A stretch of DNA of 44,262 nucleotides from Candidatus Enterocloster excrementipullorum (GTDB taxonomy: Bacteria; Bacillota; Clostridia; Lachnospirales; Lachnospiraceae): contig DWWT01000042.1 of NCBI GenBank assembly GCA_019119575.1, positions 1 to 44,262 on the forward strand, in the 5' to 3' direction. The notes under the pieces were generated by a model that was given only the letters and a program-made list of their open reading frames with translations, made no database searches and had not been told where the DNA came from. Made by a program: the position numbers and the translations under genes. Positions 17,013-26,250 of this stretch are shown here, piece after piece (position 1 is the first letter of the stretch; each line of letters starts with the position of its first letter).

Positions 17013-17735
17013 TTATCCCTCTTCAAAGCGCTTCACCGCTTCGCGCAGGTCAATCCTTCCCTCATACAGGGCTTTGCCGATAATCGCTCCGCAAATCCCC
17101 GCCGCGTGGAGATTTTCCAAATCCTGCATACAGGATACCCCACCGGACGCGATAATGTCAAGGCCTGTTTCTTCCGTGAGATGCCGGGTGGCCGCCACAT
17201 TCGGCCCGGTCAGCATGCCGTCCCGGGATATGTCCGTGTAAATAATATGCTGTACGCCGCAGTCCTTCATCTTCCGACAGAGCTCCGCGGCCGAAATTCC
17301 GCTGACCTGCTCCCAGCCCTGAACCGCGACCATGCCGTTTTTGGCGTCCACCCCGGCGGCCACATGGTCGGCGCCGAATTTTTCAATCATCTCCCGCAGA
17401 AACTCCGGCTCCCTGGCCGCCCGGGTGCCGATGATGACCCGCCTGACCCCTAAGGAGAGCATATGCTCCACGGTCTCCTCCGAGCGGATGCCTCCGCCCA
17501 GCTGAACCGGAATGGACACCGCTGCCAAAATCCGTCGGATGGCCTCCTCATTGACCGAGTGCCCCATAAGAGCCCCGTCCAAATCCACCAGGTGCAAAAA
17601 AGAAGCCCCCGCCTCCTGCCACTTCATGGCCATCTCGGCCGGATCCGCGCCATACACGGTCATATCGGCAAAGGCGCCCTGCCGTAAGCGGACGCACTGC
17701 CCATTTTTCATATCAATTGCTGGATAAAGCTGCAT
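17013..17735 (-). CDS. hisA: HisA, ProFAR isomerase
   Basis: A 240-aa (beta/alpha)8 isomerase for histidine step 4 (ProFAR to PRFAR). [20 protein letters not shown] carries the first catalytic Asp, VDLDGA and the phosphate-binding QLGGGIRS follow, and [14 protein letters not shown] has the second catalytic Asp. IIASGGVS is the other phosphate site. Length is typical. ATG follows AAAAGGAG at about 8 bases. It lies between hisB (23 bases) and hisIE in one minus-strand operon. Confidence 0.96.
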   Translation of the reverse strand: MQLYPAIDMKNGQCVRLRQGAFADMTVYGADPAEMAMKWQEAGASFLHLVDLDGALMGHSVNEEAIRRILAAVSIPVQLGGGIRSEETVEHMLSLGVRRVIIGTRAAREPEFLREMIEKFGADHVAAGVDAKNGMVAVQGWEQVSGISAAELCRKMKDCGVQHIIYTDISRDGMLTGPNVAATRHLTEETGLDIIASGGVSCMQDLENLHAAGICGAIIGKALYEGRIDLREAVKRFEEG

Positions 17736-17758
17736 GGATGTAGTCTCCTTTTTTCCGT

Positions 17759-18346
17759 TTATAAGCTCCCCTTCGTGGAGAGAACCCCCGTCAGGCGGCT
17801 GTCGTATCCCACTGCCTGGTCCAGGGCCCTGGCAAATGCCTTAAAGGCCGCCTCAATCAGATGATGGCAGTTGTCTCCCGCCATCCGGCGGATATGAAGG
17901 TTCATCATAGCCCCGTAGGACACGGCATAGAAGAATTCCCGAACCATTTCCGTCTCAAACGCTCCCACCCGCTCTCTGTCAAATTCCATCGCAAAGCCCA
18001 GACAGGGACGGCCGCACAAATCCAGTGCGCAGAGCACCAGGCTCTCGTCCATGGGAAGGATCTGAAAGCCGTATCGGGCAATGCCCTTTTTGTCACCCAC
18101 CGCCTGGGCAATGGCCTGGCCCAGAACAATGCCCACATCCTCCACGGTGTGGTGGGTGTCCACCTCCAAATCGCCCTCCACCTCCAGGGTCAAATCAAAA
18201 AATCCGTGGCGTGCAAAGCTGTTTAACATATGGTCAAAAAATCCGATTCCCGTGCGGATTTTCCCCTGGCCGCTGCCGTCCAGGTTGAGCTCCAGGGTAA
18301 TTTTTGTCTCGCTTGTATTGCGCGTAATCCTGGCCTTTCTCTCCAT
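17759..18346 (-). CDS. hisB: imidazoleglycerol-phosphate dehydratase
   Basis: A 195-aa manganese enzyme for histidine step 6. The metal-binding repeats FFDHMLNSFARHG, DTHHTVEDVG and CHHLIEAAFKAFARAL are present. It is the monofunctional dehydratase, without the phosphatase half of the enterobacterial HisB; histidinol-phosphatase must be elsewhere. ATG 18346 lies 8 bases after AGGAGG, which overlaps the hisD stop; an upstream GTG at 18355 lies inside that site and is unlikely. Confidence 0.95.
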   Translation of the reverse strand: MERKARITRNTSETKITLELNLDGSGQGKIRTGIGFFDHMLNSFARHGFFDLTLEVEGDLEVDTHHTVEDVGIVLGQAIAQAVGDKKGIARYGFQILPMDESLVLCALDLCGRPCLGFAMEFDRERVGAFETEMVREFFYAVSYGAMMNLHIRRMAGDNCHHLIEAAFKAFARALDQAVGYDSRLTGVLSTKGSL

Positions 18347-18358
18347 ATCCCGCACCTC

Positions 18359-19648
18359 CTATTCAAACCGCACCTTGATCGAGTTGGCATGGGCCGTCAG
18401 CCCCTCGGCCTCGGCAAACGCCTCGATATCCCCGTGGGCCGCCGCCAGGGCTTCCCGGGAATAATAAATGATGCTGGACTTCTTCACGAAATCGTCCACG
18501 CTTAAGGGGGAGAAGAAGCGGGCCGTGCCGTTGGTGGGCAGAATGTGGTTGGGCCCGGCGTAGTAATCTCCCAGGGGCTCGGAACTGTACTCGCCCAGGA
18601 AAATCGCCCCGGCATTGCGAATCTTTGTCATGAGCGCAAAGGGGTTGGCCGTGACAATCTCCAGATGCTCCGGCGCGATGGCATTGGCTGCCTCCACTGC
18701 CTGCTCCATGGAATCCACCACCAGGATATAGCCGTAGTTTTCCAGGGATTTCTCAATAATCTCCCGCCGGGACAGCACCTTCAAAAAGCCGTCCACCTCC
18801 GCGGACACCGCCTGGGCAAGCTCCCTGCTGTCCGTCACCAGGATGGCGCTTGCCAGCTCGTCGTGCTCGGCCTGGCTTAAAAGGTCCGCGGCCACGTACC
18901 GTGGATTGGCGCCTCCATCCGCAATCACCAGAATCTCGCTGGGCCCGGCAATGCTGTCAATGCTCACATGGCCGTAAACCGCCTTCTTTGCCAGGGCCAC
19001 AAAAATATTTCCCGGCCCCACAATCTTGTCCACCCGCGGGATGGACTGGGTTCCGAAGGCCAGGGCCGCCACAGCCTGGGCGCCTCCCACCCGGTACACC
19101 TCGGTGGCTCCGGCCAGATGGGCGGCTGTCAGCGTCACCGGGTTCACCCGGCCGTCCTTTCCCGGAGGCGTCACCATAACGATGCGCTCCACACCGGCCA
19201 CCTGGGCCGGGATAATATTCATGAGAACCGAGGAGGGATACGCCGCTTTTCCTCCGGGTACATACACTCCGGCGCTGGCAAGAGGCGTCACCTTCTGCCC
19301 CAGGATCGTTCCGTCAGGCCTGGCGTCAAACCAGCTGTTTCTCTTCTGCTTTTCATGGTAGCTGCGGATATTTTCCAGGGAGCGCTTCATCACCGCAAGA
19401 AGCTCCGGCTTTACCTGGCAGTAGGCCTCCTCGATCTCCTCCTCGCCCACGCGGACCGTTTCCGCGCTCACTTCGGCCTTGTCAAATTTCTTTGTAAAGG
19501 CGAACAGGGCCTCGTCCCCCTTGGCCTTCACCTGATCCACAATGGACTGTACGGTCTCGGTATAGCTCTCATAATTATTGGGGTCCCTCTTTAACATCTC
19601 CTCCAGGAGATTTTTCATCGCTCCCTCATTCAGCGTGACAATTCTCAT
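18359..19648 (-). CDS. hisD: histidinol dehydrogenase
   Basis: A 429-aa zinc enzyme that oxidises L-histidinol to L-histidine in two NAD+ steps (steps 9 and 10). Visible are GPGNIFVALAKK, the SIAGPSEILVIAD strand, QAEHDELASAIL with the zinc Gln/His and base, APEHLEI, and the C-terminal GPNHILPTNGTARFFSPLSV. Length is standard. ATG 19648 is preceded by GGAGGAG. It lies between hisG and hisB with short gaps. Confidence 0.97.
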   Translation of the reverse strand: MRIVTLNEGAMKNLLEEMLKRDPNNYESYTETVQSIVDQVKAKGDEALFAFTKKFDKAEVSAETVRVGEEEIEEAYCQVKPELLAVMKRSLENIRSYHEKQKRNSWFDARPDGTILGQKVTPLASAGVYVPGGKAAYPSSVLMNIIPAQVAGVERIVMVTPPGKDGRVNPVTLTAAHLAGATEVYRVGGAQAVAALAFGTQSIPRVDKIVGPGNIFVALAKKAVYGHVSIDSIAGPSEILVIADGGANPRYVAADLLSQAEHDELASAILVTDSRELAQAVSAEVDGFLKVLSRREIIEKSLENYGYILVVDSMEQAVEAANAIAPEHLEIVTANPFALMTKIRNAGAIFLGEYSSEPLGDYYAGPNHILPTNGTARFFSPLSVDDFVKKSSIIYYSREALAAAHGDIEAFAEAEGLTAHANSIKVRFE

Positions 19649-19663
19649 ACTCGGCTCTCCTCC

Positions 19664-20311
19664 TTATTCTTCCGGTGCCCGCAGGGCCTGAAACGCCTTG
19701 ATGATCCGGGTGATCCGCTCATTTTCCGTCTTCATGCTCACCTGGTTCACCACCATCCGGGCGGACAGGCTGCACACTTCCTCCAGCACGGCAAGCCCGT
19801 TCTCCCGCAGGGTGGAGCCTGTCTCCACAATGTCCACGATTACCTCGGACAGTCCCACGATGGGCGCCAGCTCGATGGAACCGCTGAGCTTAATGATCTC
19901 CACTGTCTGGTATTTCTGATTGTAAAAATAATCCTTGGCAATATGGGGGTACTTGGTCGCCACCCGGATGAGCTGGTGGTGCCGCAGCATCTCCTGGGCC
20001 GAGGCCGGGCCGCAGACGCACATCCTGCATTTTCCAATTCCCAGATCCATGACCTCATAGAGCTTCCTCCCCTCCTCCAAAAGGGTGTCCTTTCCCACAA
20101 TCCCGATATCCGCCGCCCCGTACTCCACGTAGGTGGGCACGTCGCTGGCCTTTGCCAGAAAGAAGCGCACGCCCTGCTCCTCGTTCGTAAAAATCAGCTT
20201 CCGGGAATCCTTGTCTTTCATCTCCTCACAGGAAAGCCCGATGGCCTCAAAAAGCTCCATGGCCTTTTTGGCCAGCCTTCCCTTTGCCAGGGCAATCGTC
20301 AAATAGCGCAT
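19664..20311 (-). CDS. hisG: ATP phosphoribosyltransferase, short form
   Basis: A 215-aa short-form HisG, the first and committed step of histidine synthesis. It has [12 protein letters not shown] at the start, [16 protein letters not shown], and the PRPP-binding [16 protein letters not shown] near residue 165. It lacks the C-terminal regulatory domain of long HisG and needs HisZ, which is encoded directly upstream, for activity and feedback control. ATG 20311 follows AGGAGGGG; the longer reading upstream overlaps hisZ and has no homology. Confidence 0.96.
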   Translation of the reverse strand: MRYLTIALAKGRLAKKAMELFEAIGLSCEEMKDKDSRKLIFTNEEQGVRFFLAKASDVPTYVEYGAADIGIVGKDTLLEEGRKLYEVMDLGIGKCRMCVCGPASAQEMLRHHQLIRVATKYPHIAKDYFYNQKYQTVEIIKLSGSIELAPIVGLSEVIVDIVETGSTLRENGLAVLEEVCSLSARMVVNQVSMKTENERITRIIKAFQALRAPEE

Positions 20312-20324
20312 TCCATCCCCTCCT

Positions 20325-21590
20325 TTACATATAAGCCGCGAGAGGAATTTCATCCCTGCTGCCATTCACCATATCAATAGCCTCCACCGCATTTCCCTCA
20401 CCGGACAGGTAAAGGATGTTGCGCAGGCCCCGCCGCCTCGCCATATCTTCGTATTCCGATAAATCCCGGCTTTCCTGCCGCCGCATGGACTGAACCGCCA
20501 TCCCCTGGCCGCGCAGGCGTCCCGCCAGGGCCATGGCCCCTTTGCGGGCGGATTCCTCATAGAGGATCACGGTGTTCACCAGCGTTACGGGGACATCGAT
20601 ATCCTGCCGGGTCAGGGCTGCCATCAGCTGGTCCACCACGATGGCAAATCCCACCGCCGGGGTGTCCTTTCCAAACTGAACCAGCAGCTTGTCGTACCGG
20701 CCGCCGGTGACAATGTAATCGCCTGTGCCGTAAGTATATGCCTTGAAAATAATCCCCGTGTAATACTGATAGCGGCTGAGCATCCCCAGGTCGTAAGTCA
20801 CATACGCCTCCAGCCCCTGGTCCTCCAAAATCCTGTGAATGGCTTCCAGCCGGTGGATGGCCTCCAGGGCTCTCGGATTTTCCGTCAGGGAGGCCGCCTG
20901 CCGGATCTGCCCGATCGAACCGAATAGCTCGGGCAGCGCGCAGAAGGCCCGGCGCAGATCCTCCCGGATATCCAGACTTTTTAAAAGCTCCTCCACGCCG
21001 AAATAATTCTTATTTTCAATGAGGCGATTGAGCTCCCCCTCGGTCTCCTCATCAAATCCCGCTTCCTCCACCAGGCTGCGGTAAAAGGCCACATGGCCCA
21101 GCTCCACCTGGAAATCTTTCAGTCCGGCTGCTTTTAAGCTGTCAATCACCATGGCGATGACCTCGGCATCCGCATCCGCGCAGTCGTCTCCGATGAGCTC
21201 CGCCCCGGACTCTGCCCGTTCCTTTAAGCGGCCCTGGTAGCTGCTGTTGTTCTTGAAAGTGCGCTCCAGGTAGCACAGGCGCAGGGGCATGGGGTCGTCC
21301 ATAAAATATTTCGCCACGCACCGGGCCACCGCCGGGGTCATATCCGGCCGGAGCACCAGAGTATTGTTGTCCCTGTCAAAAAACTTGAACATCTCCTGGG
21401 AGCTCACGCTGCCCCTGTCCTTGCTGAAAATATCGAAAAACTCAAAGCTGGGCGTCTGGATATGCTCATAGCCGTAAAGGTAAAACGTGCGCAGAATCTT
21501 TTCCTGCACAGCCAGCTTTTTCCTGCACTCCCCATTATAAATATCCCGTACGCCCTCCGGGGTATGAATGAGCTTGTTTTTTCCTGTCAT
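20325..21590 (-). CDS. hisZ: HisZ, ATP phosphoribosyltransferase regulatory subunit
   Basis: A 421-aa paralogue of histidyl-tRNA synthetase that forms the octameric HisG-HisZ complex. It keeps the class II synthetase fold: [12 protein letters not shown], a motif-2-like region [13 protein letters not shown] and [10 protein letters not shown], and [13 protein letters not shown]. The anticodon-binding domain is reduced at the C-terminus (about residues 325-421). HisS requires further catalytic residues and a full anticodon domain, so it is read as HisZ, in keeping with the short hisG 13 bases downstream. First gene of the his operon, with its own promoter. Confidence 0.93.
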   Translation of the reverse strand: MTGKNKLIHTPEGVRDIYNGECRKKLAVQEKILRTFYLYGYEHIQTPSFEFFDIFSKDRGSVSSQEMFKFFDRDNNTLVLRPDMTPAVARCVAKYFMDDPMPLRLCYLERTFKNNSSYQGRLKERAESGAELIGDDCADADAEVIAMVIDSLKAAGLKDFQVELGHVAFYRSLVEEAGFDEETEGELNRLIENKNYFGVEELLKSLDIREDLRRAFCALPELFGSIGQIRQAASLTENPRALEAIHRLEAIHRILEDQGLEAYVTYDLGMLSRYQYYTGIIFKAYTYGTGDYIVTGGRYDKLLVQFGKDTPAVGFAIVVDQLMAALTRQDIDVPVTLVNTVILYEESARKGAMALAGRLRGQGMAVQSMRRQESRDLSEYEDMARRRGLRNILYLSGEGNAVEAIDMVNGSRDEIPLAAYM

Positions 21591-21611
21591 AACATTCTCC
21601 TGTCCGCTTTT

Positions 21612-21629
21612 ACTTTATTATGGTAAAGT
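21612..21629. promoter_or_regulatory. inverted repeat in the his leader
   Basis: ACTTTA-n6-TAAAGT, a perfect 6-bp dyad, lies between the his promoter and hisZ, about 20-37 bases after the expected start of transcription. Its position suits a repressor or roadblock site. No T-box features were seen in this short leader. Confidence 0.5.
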
Positions 21630-21654
21630 GATAGCATAATAACGTACTCGTTTT

Positions 21655-21683
21655 ATTATAGGGGACGGAGGGGAAATTGTCAA
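21655..21683 (-). promoter_or_regulatory. promoter of the his operon
   Basis: On the minus strand, consensus -35 TTGACA (21683-21678) and -10 TATAAT (21660-21655) are exactly 17 bp apart. The -35 overlaps the end of recU. Confidence 0.88.
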
Positions 21684-22219
21684 TCCCCATCCCGCTCCGC
21701 CAAATCCCTGGCAATCATCTCCAGATAGTGGACCAGCATATCCCGGTGGGAGCGTATTTTCCAGGACTTGTCCACCTCGTCATAGGTAAAGCTCTTGCGG
21801 CCTCCCGCCTCCATCCGCTCCCAAAAAGCAGCGATATGGCGGTAGGGAATATAGTACATCTCATCCTGTCCGGTAAAGTACAGAATAATAAAAGCAATTC
21901 CCCCCTGCTCCTCAAACTCCTTCATAAATTGAATCTGATGGGGATGCAGATTCTGAAGGGGAAAGGTCCGCACAGCGCATTCCTTTGCGTCAAAACACAC
22001 CGGAATCCCCTGTACCGCCCCGATGTAGTCCACCGTACTCTTCTGGTCAAAGTACGCCAGCGTAATATGACGGCTGGTCTTGTCGATCTCGATGGGCGTA
22101 ATCGGGGTGGGAATTTTCTGGATCAGCGCCAGATGCTTCTCCCGATAGCTGTCATTGGTATGATTGATAAAGTCCTCCAAGGTAGAGCCCCTAAGGCCCC
22201 TGGTGTTCCATGTTCCCAT
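21680..22219 (-). CDS. recU: Holliday junction resolvase RecU
   Basis: A 179-aa endonuclease of the RecU family that cuts Holliday junctions in Firmicutes. The sequence follows RecU: an N-terminal GSTLEDFINHTNDSYREK, then KIPTPITP, the metal-binding pair STVDYIGAVQGIPVCFDAKEC (broken here: D in TVDY, D-x-K in FDAKE) and LHPHQIQFMKEFEEQGG. It is a little shorter than the about 200-aa B. subtilis protein at the N-terminus. ATG 22219 follows AAGGAG at 9 bases; upstream reading has no homology. It stands between a terminator and the his promoter. Confidence 0.88.
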   Translation of the reverse strand: MGTWNTRGLRGSTLEDFINHTNDSYREKHLALIQKIPTPITPIEIDKTSRHITLAYFDQKSTVDYIGAVQGIPVCFDAKECAVRTFPLQNLHPHQIQFMKEFEEQGGIAFIILYFTGQDEMYYIPYRHIAAFWERMEAGGRKSFTYDEVDKSWKIRSHRDMLVHYLEMIARDLAERDGD

Positions 22220-22300
22220 GGTATCCGCTCCTTTTCGCCAGTTAGCCTGAATACATGCCGCCTGCCGGCGGCACGCCCGCCGGGCGCATGCAGGTTTAGC

Positions 22301-22351
22301 AAAAAATTTCCCGCCTTTTCCAACTAACAGTATATTGAAAAAAGGCGGGAA
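22301..22351 (-). terminator. terminator of the GyrI-type MerR gene
   Basis: Perfect 12-bp arms TTCCCGCCTTTT (22308-22319) and AAAAGGCGGGAA (22340-22351) enclose a 20-base loop. On the minus strand T6 (22301-22306) follows one base after the stem. It lies 13 bases after the stop of the MerR gene. Confidence 0.9.
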
Positions 22352-22364
22352 TAGCAATCAGATT

Positions 22365-23168
22365 TTAAACTCTTTTCACCGGAAAGAAGATTTCCGTCTC
22401 CCATTCCTGGGGCGGAAGGCCTTCCCGGAAGGTTTTCCTGTAAATCTCATAGGGCGCTCCGTCTATGGCCCATCCATTTGCGTGAATCCACGACACGATG
22501 GCGCCATAGGCGTCTGGAAGGCCGGCATAGGCCCCCTTGTGGATGGTCACCGCGCATGTCCTGACCGGCAGGGTTTTATCCGCCTGCTCCCGCTCCCGGA
22601 TACCCACGCCCAGCTCAATATCGCTGCAGGCCGGATCAAATTCCTGGTCGTGGTAAATCGCCAGTGTCACGCCGTCGGGGTTCAGTCCTTCCCTCGCGAT
22701 TCTCTCAAAGATTTTGCCGTAATAGGTGCCGAATTCCTCCACGGACATCTTCTGCCGCCGGGTGAGAATGGGCTGTTCCTCGCTTTCTCTTACCCGCACT
22801 TCATACTTTTTCTGGTAGCTCATAATATCTCCCGTCCTTTCAAATTCCCTCAAATGCTGTTCCATCTCCTGAATAGTCAGGGACAGATGCGTCATCTGCC
22901 GCTCCAGGCGCAGCTTCTGCCTGGAAAGCTGCACAAACAGCTCCTGCCCCTGCTTCTCTGCGAGCATGGCTTCCATTTCTGTCAGGGAAAATCCATAGCG
23001 CTTGAGCCTTCCGATCAAGAGCATCGTCTCAATCTGCTCCTCCTCGTAGTAGCGGTAGCCATTTTCCGGGTCTGTCCGCCGGGGCTTTAAAAGCCCGATT
23101 TTATCATAGTGCCGCAGCGTCTTCACGCTGACGGCGCAGATCTTTGACATCTGTCCAATGGAAAGCAT
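22365..23168 (-). CDS. MerR family regulator with GyrI-like effector-binding domain
   Basis: A 267-aa BmrR/BltR-type regulator. Residues 1-70 are the MerR winged helix (MLSIGQMSKICAVSVKTLRHY, with the wing DPENGYRYY), 75-115 a coiled-coil, and about 120-267 a GyrI-like small-molecule-binding domain (KMSVEEFGTYYGKIFERI, then TCAVTIHKGAYAGLPDAYGAI and PYEIYRKTF). Such proteins sense hydrophobic drugs or cations and switch on efflux pumps or themselves. No efflux gene is adjacent, so autoregulation through the 19-bp-spaced promoter just upstream is the best guess. Confidence 0.92.
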   Translation of the reverse strand: MLSIGQMSKICAVSVKTLRHYDKIGLLKPRRTDPENGYRYYEEEQIETMLLIGRLKRYGFSLTEMEAMLAEKQGQELFVQLSRQKLRLERQMTHLSLTIQEMEQHLREFERTGDIMSYQKKYEVRVRESEEQPILTRRQKMSVEEFGTYYGKIFERIAREGLNPDGVTLAIYHDQEFDPACSDIELGVGIREREQADKTLPVRTCAVTIHKGAYAGLPDAYGAIVSWIHANGWAIDGAPYEIYRKTFREGLPPQEWETEIFFPVKRV

Positions 23169-23210
23169 ATGGATTCTCCTCTGTGTATGAATTTGAACCG
23201 GTTCCTCTAT

Positions 23211-23241
23211 AGTATAAAGGGTGACCTTAGGGGAGAGTCAA
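23211..23241 (-). promoter_or_regulatory. MerR-type promoter of the GyrI-type regulator
   Basis: On the minus strand, -35 TTGACT (23241-23236) and -10 TATACT (23216-23211) are separated by 19 bp. The spacer contains CTCCCCTAAGGTCACCC, like known MerR-family operators, and points to autoregulation. Confidence 0.8.
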
Positions 23242-23307
23242 CAGGTTTTTGATCAAAAGAAATACCGGTCACTCATGTCAAGCGATCCGTCTCGCTATAT
23301 TGTGTAT

Positions 23308-23685
23308 TTAGTTTTTCGGCAAATCGGATAATGCGATCCTATTGTATGCTCCATTTTTTGAATCTTCCGGATGCGGTTCCAGACCAATGATTGTTATTTC
23401 CTGCTGGTCTGGTCCATATACCCAGTACATTCGTCTGGCTCCGCTGTTCTTGTTCTCCAGATAAGATTGCCAGACTTTTACTCCATACCGTTTTGATAGT
23501 GGTGGAATCTCATGCGTCTGCAGCCCCGGATAAAAAGGATCCGCAGACAATTTCTTTAACGCATTTCCCCATTTTTTATAAAGTTCTTCATCCCTTTTCT
23601 TTATCGTTCCATCCCGGTGCTTTGTCTGCAATTCTGTCCACAATGCCAGCATTTCCGGAATGCCCATTCTGATTGTAAATCCCAT
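23308..23685 (-). CDS. RelE/ParE-like toxin candidate
   Basis: A 125-aa small basic protein. The C-terminal two thirds match the RelE-superfamily pattern loosely: WGNALKKLSADPFYPGLQTHEI, a strand with KVWQSYLEN, ARRMYWVYG and ITIIGLEPHPED, similar to the KAL-x-L...V-x-RSYV...R-I-x-Y...I-x-H layout of ribosome-dependent nucleases. It starts 11 bases after the smaller gene 23697-23939, the usual antitoxin-toxin order. Confidence in the fold is moderate and no catalytic residue is certain. Confidence 0.6.
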   Translation of the reverse strand: MGFTIRMGIPEMLALWTELQTKHRDGTIKKRDEELYKKWGNALKKLSADPFYPGLQTHEIPPLSKRYGVKVWQSYLENKNSGARRMYWVYGPDQQEITIIGLEPHPEDSKNGAYNRIALSDLPKN

Positions 23686-23696
23686 TTCTGACCTCT

Positions 23697-23939
23697 TTAG
23701 AAATCGGAAAGATCAATTGCCTCAGACACCTCGCCTATTTTAAAATTTGCAATCGCCCTGTCCATATCATTCAGTGTTTTTTCAGAGATAGACTCCGGAA
23801 CTTTCAATTCTCTCGGTTCCAAAATGATGCAGCCGTTTTTATATTCTCTTACATTATAATACTGGTACGCTGCTCCACGAAGTGTTACTCGCTTCTTGCT
23901 GTCAATATGAACGATATAATCCTTTACTGCCTCCATCAT
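23697..23939 (-). CDS. probable antitoxin, AbrB/MazE-like start
   Basis: An 80-aa acidic protein. The N-terminal YIVHIDSKKRVTLRGA resembles the swapped-hairpin DNA-binding start of AbrB/MazE proteins (VDSKGRVTLP type), followed by GCIILEPREL. The C-terminus is acidic and helical, suited to wrap a toxin. AGGAGG lies 5 bases before ATG 23939 and 8 before the next ATG (23936), so either may be used. It is transcribed from a strong promoter that overlaps a 14-bp palindrome, consistent with autorepression. Confidence 0.65.
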   Translation of the reverse strand: MMEAVKDYIVHIDSKKRVTLRGAAYQYYNVREYKNGCIILEPRELKVPESISEKTLNDMDRAIANFKIGEVSEAIDLSDF

Positions 23940-23959
23940 TGTCACCTCCTTGATTTATG

Positions 23960-24010
23960 GTGGGATTTCCCACTTATCATTATAATACGCTTTTCATTAA
24001 TGTCTGTCAA
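23960..24010 (-). promoter_or_regulatory. promoter and operator of the toxin-antitoxin-like pair
   Basis: On the minus strand, -35 TTGACA (24010-24005) and -10 TATTAT (23987-23982) are 17 bp apart. The palindrome GTGGGATTTCCCAC (23960-23973) lies at the expected start of transcription, a typical place for an antitoxin operator. Confidence 0.8.
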
Positions 24011-24035
24011 CTTCTATCAGGCCATTCACAAAAAC

Positions 24036-24071
24036 AATAAAAAGCTGCCCCCATATTTCTACAGGGACAGC
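24036..24071 (-). terminator. terminator of the exported transglutaminase-like gene
   Basis: Arms GCTGCCCC (24044-24051) and GGGACAGC (24064-24071) pair with one mismatch. On the minus strand a T-rich run (TTTTTATTGTTTTT) follows. It lies 38 bases after the gene's stop. Confidence 0.75.
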
Positions 24072-24108
24072 CGGAAAATTTCTGCCAAACTTTCAACTAC
24101 GTTTATGC

Positions 24109-24957
24109 CTATTCCCTCCACACATCCTCCGCAAAATTCCCATAATCCGCCTGATTCAGCTGACTCTCCGTCATCCGATACCGCTCCGCCAGATTAGCCG
24201 TATTGATAATGGAGAGATCATAGTAATACCAGGTGCCGGCAAGCTGGATAGCCGCCCACTCATGGCTCACGCCTTCGTTCATCACAACCGCCACCCGCAG
24301 ATGCTCGGGACTGGCCGCGGAATAATTCACCAGTCCGGTCTGGGAATCAAAGGGAACGTACTCAACGATGGAGCGGAAAAGCTTTGTAAGGCCGGCGCAG
24401 ATGCCGCTTCCGTTCTTGAGTACGTAAGCCGCTCCCTGGGCCTCTTTCCGCTTGTAGCCGGTATCCGCCTCTGCCGCATAGTCCGGCGCGTAGGCGTTCA
24501 CCACATGGGTGTAGGCCAGCCAGATGGCATCCTCCCTGCTGGTTCCGTCCGGAATAATGGAGGGAACACTGGCCGCCAGCCAGCTGTCCACCACAGACTG
24601 ATTATCCACCAAAATCTGCAGCTGATCCTTCCGCACCTGGTACGAGAGAATCTCCGGCGCTGCCGTGTCATAGGTCGCCGTCAAGCTGTCCATCTCGCTG
24701 GGGTCGCAGGCGCGGAACACCGTATTGATGGCATCGTTCATCGCATCCCAAAATACAGCGTCATACGTGCCCCTGGCACGAAGCGCATCCCCGCTCACGT
24801 AGAAAAGCGCATTGCTTGCGGCAAGGGCTTCTGCCGCCTCCTCTGCGGTTCTCGGCGTGCCGTCAGACGGTGTCCATGCAAAGGCCGCTCCTGCCTCCAG
24901 CGCTGCAGCTGCCATAACTCCCAATAACAAACCTGCCATCTTTGCGATTTTCTTCAT
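24109..24957 (-). CDS. exported protein with transglutaminase-like domain
   Basis: A 282-aa protein with an N-terminal signal peptide (basic MKKIAKMAG, hydrophobic to about residue 25, AFA-type cleavage site). A transglutaminase-fold cysteine-protease core is suggested by GSGICAGLTKLFRSI (Cys at the start of the active helix), a later His in GVSHEWAAIQLAGTW and Asp in YYYDLS, the usual C-H-D order. Between signal and core lies a helical region that may be a spacer. Such proteins act outside the cell on peptides or cell-wall material; the substrate is unknown. ATG 24957 follows AAGGAG at 10 bases. A -10 (TATAAT, 25009-25004) lies upstream but no good -35. Confidence 0.75.
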   Translation of the reverse strand: MKKIAKMAGLLLGVMAAAALEAGAAFAWTPSDGTPRTAEEAAEALAASNALFYVSGDALRARGTYDAVFWDAMNDAINTVFRACDPSEMDSLTATYDTAAPEILSYQVRKDQLQILVDNQSVVDSWLAASVPSIIPDGTSREDAIWLAYTHVVNAYAPDYAAEADTGYKRKEAQGAAYVLKNGSGICAGLTKLFRSIVEYVPFDSQTGLVNYSAASPEHLRVAVVMNEGVSHEWAAIQLAGTWYYYDLSIINTANLAERYRMTESQLNQADYGNFAEDVWRE

Positions 24958-25056
24958 AAATTCCATTCTCCTTTCCATATGCGGCGTCATGTTTTATGAC
25001 CCTATTATAATGGACAGAATCTATAAAACTTGAAAATCGTTTCCAGGACAAACGGC

Positions 25057-26151
<1,095 letters not shown>

Positions 26152-26221
26152 GCAACTTGTTCCTCTCATTTCTGTAATAAGCCGCCGCCTGTGCCATCAG
26201 ACAGCGGCCGCACTGTTATCA

Positions 26222-26250
26222 AGCATACTCCAAAGCACGCGGTCTGTCAA
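26222..26250 (-). promoter_or_regulatory. promoter of trpS
   Basis: On the minus strand, -35 TTGACA (26250-26245) and -10 TATGCT (26227-26222) are 17 bp apart. The -35 overlaps the stop codon of the preceding pseudouridine synthase gene. Confidence 0.8.

Noticed and set aside
20325..21590. Histidyl-tRNA synthetase
   Set aside because: Adjacent short-form hisG and the his operon context, with a reduced anticodon domain, fit HisZ.
21591..21683. T-box leader for the his operon
   Set aside because: The leader is under 70 bases and lacks the T-box bulge sequence and antiterminator.
25038..25054. Terminator of trpS (CGTTT-n7-AAACG)
   Set aside because: The stem is only 5 bp and the T-run after it is short; not strong enough to list.
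26152..26250. T-box leader for trpS
   Set aside because: Too short and without the conserved T-box sequence; only a promoter and a weak GC hairpin were seen.
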